From assembly GCA_023231165.1 (NCBI GenBank), contig JALNVY010000067.1:1-11082 (forward strand): a stretch of DNA of 11,082 nt, in the 5' to 3' direction. A program made the position numbers and the translations under genes. This document shows positions 5,807 through 11,082 of the stretch, piece after piece. The DNA comes from Syntrophales bacterium. Its GTDB lineage: Bacteria > Desulfobacterota > Syntrophia > Syntrophales > UBA8958. The notes under the pieces are model-generated. The model was given only the letters and a program-made list of their open reading frames with translations. It was not told the DNA's origin and did no database searches. Positions within the stretch are counted from its first letter, which is position 1. Every line of letters begins with the position of its first letter.

Positions 5807-6540
5807 CATCCCTGAATTATTCGGGAAGTCAGCGCGAAGAAGGGGTTCGTCTGTCCCGGATGATCATCCTGTCCCTGGTCATTCATTTGGCCCTCCTGAC
5901 TTTAGCCGTTTTTTGGCCCATGCGTACATCGTCGCCCCGTTTTACCCTTGGTCCCGTCTATTCCGTTCAGTTGGTAAACCTCTCCGATACCCTGATGAGT
6001 CACAAACAGATGAGCGACCCCTTGGGTGATCTCGCCGGACCTTCCCTGCGCGAGCAGTCTCTCGTTATGAAAAAGCGGGTAACCACGCAGACGGCACCGC
6101 CGATCAGGAAGATGGAGACGAAGAAGAGCCTGAGCAATCCCGCCGTGGAAAACCTGAGAAAAAAACTTGGAGAAAAAACATCGGCAGATAACGCCAAGGC
6201 TGAATCATCGCCTGCCGCCAATTCTGCGGCCAGCGCCGAAGCCAATGATCGACTGGCTAATTATTACACGGTTATCTGGTCCAGGATTAAAAGCCAGTGG
6301 AACCTGCCCGGAGGCATCAATCCCAAGGACAATATCGAGGCCATTGTGCAAGTGCGGATCATGCAAAACGGGACCATTACCGGCATCAGCTTTGAAAAAA
6401 AATCGGGATTGGCCTACTTCGACAACTCCATTCTTAGAGCCCTGAAAAAGGCCAACCCACTGCCGCCCCTGCCGCCATGGTATCGGGAAAATGGGCTGGA
6501 TCTTGGTATTCGCTTTCTTTCCTCGGATCTTCGGAGATGA
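5803..6540 (+). CDS. tolA: TolA-like energy transducer with TonB-type C-terminal domain
   Basis: A 245-residue protein with one N-terminal membrane anchor (about residues 20-40), a charged Ala/Lys/Ser-rich periplasmic linker (about 70-150) and a TonB/TolA C-terminal domain (about 155-243; IKSQWNLP, IVQVRIMQNGTITGISFEKKSG, then FDNSILRALKKANPLPPLP). The membrane helix holds S24-x3-H28 (SLVIH), the SxxxH motif through which TonB and TolA contact their motor. TolA joins the TolQR motor to TolB and Pal at the outer membrane. The linker is far shorter than in E. coli TolA (421 residues in total), which is common outside the gammaproteobacteria. The start overlaps tolR by four bases. TonB is the alternative name; position inside the tol operon favours TolA. 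Confidence 0.87.
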   Translation: MTSLNYSGSQREEGVRLSRMIILSLVIHLALLTLAVFWPMRTSSPRFTLGPVYSVQLVNLSDTLMSHKQMSDPLGDLAGPSLREQSLVMKKRVTTQTAPPIRKMETKKSLSNPAVENLRKKLGEKTSADNAKAESSPAANSAASAEANDRLANYYTVIWSRIKSQWNLPGGINPKDNIEAIVQVRIMQNGTITGISFEKKSGLAYFDNSILRALKKANPLPPLPPWYRENGLDLGIRFLSSDLRR

Positions 6541-6573
6541 TGTAACCCCATGATGATGTTTTCAAGGACAACT

Positions 6574-7869
6574 ATGAAAAGTACAATCGTATCTATCAGT
6601 GCAATTATTTTGCTGATCACCTTTCTTGCCCCCTGCCGGGGAGCGGCGAAGGACTATATCGATATCGACGCCCCGAATTTTCAAAAATTCCCCATTGCCA
6701 TTACCGGCTTTACAAAAGCGGGAACGGATAGCGACAAGGAAGGACTTGCCGCATGGTTTCCCGATAACCTGTCAAAATATCTCGAGATAACAGGTTATTT
6801 CAATATCGTTCCCCGCAAGGCCTTTATTGAGGACCCGGCTCGGAGTCAGGGGAATATCCTCTTCAGCGACTGGACGACAATCGGGGCCGATTATCTGGTC
6901 AAGGGACATTTCAGTGGCCAAGGCAGGGACCTGTCTGTCCAGATGCGTCTCTACGATACGGTCAGGGGCGAATTGATGCGGGAGAAAAAATATACGGGAA
7001 AAACTACTGACAGAAAAGAAATGGTGATCCAGTTTGTCAATGAGATTCTGCTGCTCCTCACGGGAGAGCGGGGGGTTTTCAATACGCAGATTGCCTATGT
7101 GCACAAGCAGGGAAAGAACTCGGAGATTCGGGCTATTACCTTTGACGGGTCGGCTCAGAAGCAGCTTACCAACTACCGCTCTCTGACCCTGGCGCCACGC
7201 TGGTCCCCGGATGGGAAATGGATCTCCTTTACCTCTTACCGGGACGGAAACCCGGATTTCTATATTACCGGCCTGAAGGGGGGGACGGGGAAGAAAGTCT
7301 CCAGTTATCCGGGGTTGAATCTGTCCGGCGCCTGGTCTCCAAATGGCCGCAAGGTCCTGCTCACTCTTAGCAAGGACGGCAATCAGGAAATCTATGCTAT
7401 GGACAGCACGAGCGGTTACATTCAAAGACTGACCTACGATCATGCCATCGATGTTTCTCCGGTCTGGTCGCCCGACGGGAAAAGTGTTGCCTTTGTATCC
7501 AACCGGGCCGGATCTCCTCAAATCTACATCATGGACAGCGACGGGAAGAATGTGAAAAGGTTGACCCATGAAGGTAATTATAATACCTCCCCCTCCTGGT
7601 CGCCCAAAGGAAACCGGATTGCCTACGAAAGCACCGTGGGTGGGGTCTTCCAGATCTTCACCATCAGCACCGACGGGACGAATCCGCAACAACTTACCAG
7701 TCAGGGGAGGGAAAACAAGCATCCTTCCTGGTCTCCCGACGGCAGATACCTGGCTATCACCTCTAAGAGCGGAGGCACCGACAGGATTGCCGTTATGAAC
7801 GCCAACGGAACAAACTTCCGCGTTTTGTGCGAAGGATCGAACCCGGCATGGTCGCAGTATTTCCAATAA
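6574..7869 (+). CDS. tolB: TolB, periplasmic beta-propeller protein
   Basis: A 431-residue protein (E. coli TolB 430). It has a Sec signal peptide (MKSTIVSISAIILLITFLAP, cleavage probably near CRGAA-KD), an N-terminal domain (about 30-165; ITGFTKAG, LEITGYFNIV, DYLVKGHF) and a beta-propeller from about residue 170. The propeller repeats centre on WSPDGKW (W210), WSPNGRK, WSPDGKS, WSPKGNR and WSPDGRY, with a closing PAWSQYF at W426. TolB shuttles between Pal and TolA in the periplasm. I prefer the ATG at 6574 (AAGGA five bases upstream, compact signal peptide) to the ATG triplet at 6550-6558, which has no well-spaced ribosome site and would add eight residues. It follows tolA by 33 bases. Confidence 0.94.
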   Translation: MKSTIVSISAIILLITFLAPCRGAAKDYIDIDAPNFQKFPIAITGFTKAGTDSDKEGLAAWFPDNLSKYLEITGYFNIVPRKAFIEDPARSQGNILFSDWTTIGADYLVKGHFSGQGRDLSVQMRLYDTVRGELMREKKYTGKTTDRKEMVIQFVNEILLLLTGERGVFNTQIAYVHKQGKNSEIRAITFDGSAQKQLTNYRSLTLAPRWSPDGKWISFTSYRDGNPDFYITGLKGGTGKKVSSYPGLNLSGAWSPNGRKVLLTLSKDGNQEIYAMDSTSGYIQRLTYDHAIDVSPVWSPDGKSVAFVSNRAGSPQIYIMDSDGKNVKRLTHEGNYNTSPSWSPKGNRIAYESTVGGVFQIFTISTDGTNPQQLTSQGRENKHPSWSPDGRYLAITSKSGGTDRIAVMNANGTNFRVLCEGSNPAWSQYFQ

Positions 7870-7903
7870 TTACAATTTGATAGCAGTATACGTTAATTTA
7901 AGG

Positions 7904-7932
7904 TTGACCTTTGGCATTCTTTTTGATTTAAC
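7904..7932 (+). promoter_or_regulatory. Candidate promoter for the cpoB-like gene
   Basis: In the 113-base gap after tolB a -35 box TTGACC (7904-7909) is followed after 17 bases by a -10 box TTTAAC (7927-7932). This would allow expression of the lipoprotein gene independently of tolQRAB. The Shine-Dalgarno AAGGGG (7965-7970) is about 12 bases from the ATG, longer than ideal. Confidence 0.4.
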
Positions 7933-7982
7933 AGTGTCCGTGCATCAGCGGCCTCAAGCGCACTAAGGGGAAATAGATTATC

Positions 7983-8837
7983 ATGGAAGTGACATTATTG
8001 AAACGGTCAGTCAGGCTACTCATTATACTTTTGATTGCTTTGCTTACGGGATGTGCCACAGCAGGAGATCTCAAACGCGTTCAGGGGGATCTCGGAACGA
8101 AGATCAGTGATCATGATGGCAAGGTTACCACCATGCAGACAGATATGGCGGCTTTGCAAAAGGAATCCGCGCAGAATACGGAAGCTGTTGCTGACATCCG
8201 CAAAAAACAGGCGGATATGGGGGCGGATCTCACCGATATTCGTGAACAACTCCAGCAGCAGCGGGGAACTGTTGAAAAGCTTCAGAAGGATATGGATAAT
8301 GTTCAGGGCCTCATGGGTAAGGACTTCAAGGAAAAGCTCGACCAGGCATCCTTCAAAATAAATTTTATTGAAAACTTTCTGGGGATCGGTAAAAAAGAAG
8401 AGCGAACGGAGAACGGGGAAAAGAATAACAAAAACCATTCAAAAAATGGATTAAAAGGAAAGTCGGACAAAGAATCCATCTATGCCTCCGCCTACGAACT
8501 CTACAAGGAAGGAAAGTACGAAAAGGCAAGGACAGAGTTTCAGAACTTCATCAAGGCCTATCCTCAAACGGAATATTCGGGCAACGCTCAATTCTGGATA
8601 GGAGAATGCTACTATTACGAAAAAAGTTACGAGAAGGCCATTCTGGAGTATGAAAAGGTAATCAAGACCTATCCGGAAGGTAACAAAGTTTCTCAGGCTC
8701 TCCTGAAACAGGGTCTTTCCTTCCTGCAACTGGGAGATAAAGCCAGCGCCAAGCTGATCCTGCGTAATATTATCAAGGACTATCCAAATACGAGTCAGGC
8801 AAGGGTTGCCCGGTCCAAGCTACTTGAGATCAAATAG
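7983..8837 (+). CDS. cpoB: CpoB/YbgF-like TPR protein, predicted lipoprotein
   Basis: A 284-residue protein with a lipoprotein signal peptide: basic KRSVR, hydrophobic core, and lipobox LTGC with C24 as the lipidated residue. Alanine at +2 predicts outer-membrane sorting. Residues about 28-130 form a long heptad-rich coiled coil (repeated D/L/K/Q patterns), followed by a low-complexity Lys/Asn-rich linker (about 138-160). Residues about 164-284 hold three TPR-type repeats, with motifs AYELYKEGKYEKA, QFWIGECYYYEKSYEKAI and QGLSFLQLGDKASA. Coiled coil plus C-terminal TPR next to tol genes is the CpoB layout. CpoB coordinates peptidoglycan synthesis with Tol-driven outer-membrane constriction in E. 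coli, where it is a soluble periplasmic protein rather than a lipoprotein. It follows tolB directly, where pal would be expected. Repeat copy 3 starts one base after its stop. Confidence 0.83.
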   Translation: MEVTLLKRSVRLLIILLIALLTGCATAGDLKRVQGDLGTKISDHDGKVTTMQTDMAALQKESAQNTEAVADIRKKQADMGADLTDIREQLQQQRGTVEKLQKDMDNVQGLMGKDFKEKLDQASFKINFIENFLGIGKKEERTENGEKNNKNHSKNGLKGKSDKESIYASAYELYKEGKYEKARTEFQNFIKAYPQTEYSGNAQFWIGECYYYEKSYEKAILEYEKVIKTYPEGNKVSQALLKQGLSFLQLGDKASAKLILRNIIKDYPNTSQARVARSKLLEIK

Positions 8838-8965
8838 CGACGGCTTCGTAAAAAGACCCGGATGCTGCGTTGCGCTGCATCCTTCGTCACTGCGGCGTAC
8901 GACAAGTACGCCTCGTTCCTCATAATTTGCGCGCCTTGCCTGCGGAGCTTTTTACGAAGCCGTCG
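8838..8965 (+). repeat. Palindromic intergenic repeat, copy 3 (after cpoB)
   Basis: This 128-base element starts directly after the cpoB TAG stop. The terminal inverted repeat CGACGGCTTCGTAAAAAG is perfect over 18 bases (8838-8855 with 8948-8965). The internal hairpins of copy 2 are present: GGATGC/GCATCC (8860-8882, with one T-T mismatch) and the perfect GGCGTACGACAAGTACGCC (8894-8912). It lies between convergent genes and could form a bidirectional end signal. A minus-strand reading frame through it yields the peptide SYAAVTKDAAQR, also produced by copy 2; this is repeat-derived, not a gene. Confidence 0.92.
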
Positions 8966-8982
8966 AATATGGCCGACTTTTC

Positions 8983-8993
8983 GACTTTTTACG
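8983..8993 (-). repeat. Solo inverted fragment of the palindromic repeat arm
   Basis: GACTTTTTACG is the exact reverse complement of the 11-base CGTAAAAAGTC found at 4411-4421 and 4536-4546. It lies 17 bases beyond the end of repeat copy 3, suggesting remains of a further element. Confidence 0.45.
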
Positions 8994-9061
8994 GGTCCAT
9001 CAAACAATACGCCTGTGTCGCCTCCTCGATATCATCTTTGATTTGGAACCGGAATAGCAAG

Positions 9062-9934
9062 TCATTTAAGGATAATTGTCTTCACTCCCTCGGGAACCGG
9101 CAGATCGAATATCCGCTCTGTTTCATTGGTTAACGGCGCAAATGTCGCGTCGTCATACCTCAAAGTAATGTCGCGTTCGTCCTTGCCAGGCATTTGAAAA
9201 CGAACACGGCTGGGCATGGAGACATCATTGTCCTGGAAATACTCATCAAAATTAGCCGTCAGAAGTTTCTCTCCGCTTTTCCCAAATCTGTCTAAACGGG
9301 TCAGGTAGAAGTTTTCGGGATCTATCCAGAGTGACTGCAAAGCCTGGTTTTCCCTGGACAGGATATCCACGCGATAAGATTTTCCCTCTGAAGAACCCTT
9401 GAGGATGGTATTTTCTGAAGACATGGTCGGGAGGCAGCCCATTAAGAGAGCAACCAGGTCGGGAACCGCCAACTGGATGGGAAAGAAGGACTTGAGATTA
9501 TTGATAGTCGCCGGACCGACATAGTATTCGCCGTTCTGGGGAAGATAAACCTTCATTGTCCCGTTGTGGATTGACAAGAAGAAGTTGGGTAAACCGATGA
9601 TTGGAATGGCTTCCAGGCGGAGGGACGCCGGTTTCACCGCGAGGATGGCGAGCTTCAAGGGGTATCGCCCTTCCTCCGTATTCACGACGACCTGAGCCAC
9701 GGCCTTCATGAAAGTTTTCCTGCTATCTCTGAGGTCGATGGTTCCCAATACCTCCTCGGGGGAAAGTCGATATTCTGCCCCTGTTGCCGGATGTAGAGGA
9801 TCATGGGCGCATCCGCCCAGAAGTGAGATCAGGAAAATGAACAGGAGAAAAAGACTGGCGACGTCGGGAAGACAAAAACCTACAGAAAGATTATTGGCGC
9901 CTGCCTTGGGGAGGGAGCATCGTAAGCCGGTCAT
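9062..9934 (-). CDS. Outer-membrane lipoprotein with LolB/DUF4292-like features
   Basis: A 290-residue predicted lipoprotein. A rather long, mildly basic N-terminus (about 26 residues) is followed by the hydrophobic run SLFLLFIFLISLL and the lipobox LGGC, with C42 lipidated and alanine at +2 (outer-membrane sorting). The mature part has features reminiscent of the LolA/LolB fold and of DUF4292: early FMKAVAQVVVNTEEGRYPLKLA, the LEAIPIIGLPNFFLSIHNGTMKVYLP strand pair (given here in part: LEAIPIIG and GTMKVYLP), YYVGPA, a helix with LVALLMG, then paired strands such as SLWIDPENFYLTRLDRFG and FDEYF. LolB inserts lipoproteins into the outer membrane; whether this protein does so is inference. The ATG overlaps the stop of the upstream TPR gene (ATGA), which fixes the start and indicates coupling; no nearer ATG gives a shorter signal peptide. 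Confidence 0.72.
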   Translation of the reverse strand: MTGLRCSLPKAGANNLSVGFCLPDVASLFLLFIFLISLLGGCAHDPLHPATGAEYRLSPEEVLGTIDLRDSRKTFMKAVAQVVVNTEEGRYPLKLAILAVKPASLRLEAIPIIGLPNFFLSIHNGTMKVYLPQNGEYYVGPATINNLKSFFPIQLAVPDLVALLMGCLPTMSSENTILKGSSEGKSYRVDILSRENQALQSLWIDPENFYLTRLDRFGKSGEKLLTANFDEYFQDNDVSMPSRVRFQMPGKDERDITLRYDDATFAPLTNETERIFDLPVPEGVKTIILK

Positions 9935-11082
9935 TTCTTGGGGAGGTCGGCTATCTTTTTCGGCAGGCTGTGACTGGTGGGGTTGAATTTCAGCGCCCGT
10001 TGGTAGGATTCGAGGGCCTCTTTACTGCGACCTGCCTTGAGGTAGGCATCCCCCAGATGTTCGGCGACGGTGCCATCATCAGGTATGAGACTCGACGCTT
10101 CCTCGAGATACTTTATGGCCAGATCGATGCGGTTCTGCTTGAAGTATGTCCAACCTAAACTGTCGATCATATAGCCGTTTCCCGGTTTGAGTTTGAGGGC
10201 TTTTTGGATCATTTTTTCGGCCTCCCCAAGATTTATCCCCCGGTCTGCGTAACTGTAGCCGATAAAATTCAGGGCATCGGCGTGATCGGGATCAATCTTT
10301 AAAAGGGTTCTCATCTGCTGGATGCTTTCTTCAAAACGGTTGGTCTTTTCGTAAAGGACCCCCAGACTGTAATACAAATCAACGTTTTGCGGCAGGAGCA
10401 GTATCCCCTCTTTGAGGATCCGTTCCGCTCCCGGAAGATCCTTTTCTTCTTCGTAAAGGGAAGACAGGATGATGTACAATCCCGGAACTTCCCGCTTTAC
10501 CTTAACTGCCTTCTCCAGATTGGCAATGGCTTCTCTCGTCTTTCCTTCTTTTTTCAAGATCATGGCCAGACGAATCTGTGCGCTTCCATAAAGATCGGAA
10601 TTGGCGGGAACCTTCATAAAAATTATGACTGCCTGGGCATAGGCCTTTTTTCCCTCGTAAGCGGTCGCCTGGAGGTAAGAATATCGGTAATCAGCAGGAA
10701 ATTTTTTTATAAGTTTTTCAAAAACCTCAATGGCCTGATCGTAGCGGCCGCTATCAATATACAGCAGGCTCAGAGCCAAAAGAACTTCCCGATTTTCAGG
10801 GTCTAACCTGAGAATTTTATGAAATTCCTTTTCCGCCTCGTCATATCTCTTTACGCGGAGATACATTTCCCCGAGTTTGATGCGAACACTGAGCTTTTCC
10901 GGATGAAGAGAAAGATAATCCTTGAAGGTATCGATAGCCATTGCCGTCTTTTGCTGTTTTTCGTAAACCAGGGATAGATCGATGAGGGCCGCTTCAAAGC
11001 TCGGTCCGATGCTCAGGGTCTTTTTGAGCATCCTTTCGGCGCCTTCATAATTTTTCATATCCATATAAATCTTGGCCTGATA
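9931..11082 (-). CDS. TPR-repeat protein, 5' end outside the window
   Basis: The frame is open to the right edge of the window (the residues YQAKIY precede the first internal Met), so the gene is incomplete at its start and the true N-terminus is not seen. The visible 383 residues are nearly all tetratricopeptide repeats, about ten in tandem with the usual 34-residue spacing: EKEFHKILRLDPENREVLLA, AIEVFEKLIKKFP, AIANLEKAVKV, AERILKEGILLLPQNVDLY and others. A distinctive pair near the C-terminus, LNFIGYSYADRGINLGEA and IDSLGWTYFKQNRIDLA, is typical of large TPR proteins of Gram-negative bacteria. TPR arrays are protein-binding scaffolds. The partner is unknown, but coupling to a lipoprotein gene suggests an envelope role (inference). 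The C-terminus ends in basic SLPKKIADLPKK. Confidence 0.88.
   Translation of the reverse strand, partial: YQAKIYMDMKNYEGAERMLKKTLSIGPSFEAALIDLSLVYEKQQKTAMAIDTFKDYLSLHPEKLSVRIKLGEMYLRVKRYDEAEKEFHKILRLDPENREVLLALSLLYIDSGRYDQAIEVFEKLIKKFPADYRYSYLQATAYEGKKAYAQAVIIFMKVPANSDLYGSAQIRLAMILKKEGKTREAIANLEKAVKVKREVPGLYIILSSLYEEEKDLPGAERILKEGILLLPQNVDLYYSLGVLYEKTNRFEESIQQMRTLLKIDPDHADALNFIGYSYADRGINLGEAEKMIQKALKLKPGNGYMIDSLGWTYFKQNRIDLAIKYLEEASSLIPDDGTVAEHLGDAYLKAGRSKEALESYQRALKFNPTSHSLPKKIADLPKK

Noticed and set aside
6574..6660. TolB as a lipoprotein because of the sequence LAPC at the end of its signal peptide
   Set aside because: Proline directly before the cysteine does not fit a lipobox, and TolB is a soluble periplasmic protein; a signal peptidase I site near RGAA is more likely.
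6772..7866. Long minus-strand ORF of 364 codons opposite tolB
   Set aside because: It is a shadow of the strongly supported tolB frame; its translation shows no recognisable domain or signal.
8795..9007. Minus-strand reading frame containing SYAAVTKDAAQRSIR
   Set aside because: It is the repeat copy 3 counterpart of the frame at 4256-4468, spanning the end of cpoB and the palindrome, with no ribosome site or protein-like composition outside the repeat.

Overview
The window looks like chromosomal housekeeping DNA from a Gram-negative bacterium, most likely of the Desulfobacterota (former Deltaproteobacteria, perhaps Syntrophales-like). This rests on the Tol envelope operon, lipoprotein signals, a complete EpmA/EpmB/EF-P set, an FdhD end that implies formate dehydrogenase, moderate GC and the style of the palindromic intergenic repeats. 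The exact lineage is inference. No phage, CRISPR, tRNA, rRNA or transposase gene was seen.

Layout, left to right: (1) the 3' end of fdhD, overlapped by one base by a YhaM-type OB-fold/HD 3'-5' exoribonuclease gene. (2) A small three-helix membrane protein on the minus strand. (3) A plus-strand EF-P module: a KamA/EpmB-like lysine 2,3-aminomutase, elongation factor P, and the EF-P lysyl-ligase EpmA. (4) A tolQ-tolR-tolA-tolB operon followed by a CpoB/YbgF-like lipoprotein, with no pal gene where it is usually found. (5) A convergent minus-strand pair: a large TPR protein, cut by the right edge of the window, translationally coupled to a lipoprotein with a LolB/DUF4292-like look.

How they work together: EpmB should make beta-lysine from lysine, and EpmA should attach it to Lys32 of EF-P, which rescues ribosomes stalled on proline-rich stretches. 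TolQ and TolR form a proton-driven motor that acts through TolA on TolB and peptidoglycan-linked partners to constrict the outer membrane at division. CpoB normally tunes this machine. The last lipoprotein/TPR pair probably also serves the outer membrane.

The most unusual content is non-coding. A roughly 126-bp palindromic repeat occurs three times (3314-3440, 4403-4527, 8838-8965). Each copy lies in the same orientation and starts exactly at or one base after the stop codon of the preceding gene (efp, epmA, cpoB). The long terminal arms differ between copies but the differences compensate each other, which points to selection or copying for a folded structure. An 11-base fragment of the arm recurs alone just beyond copies 2 and 3.
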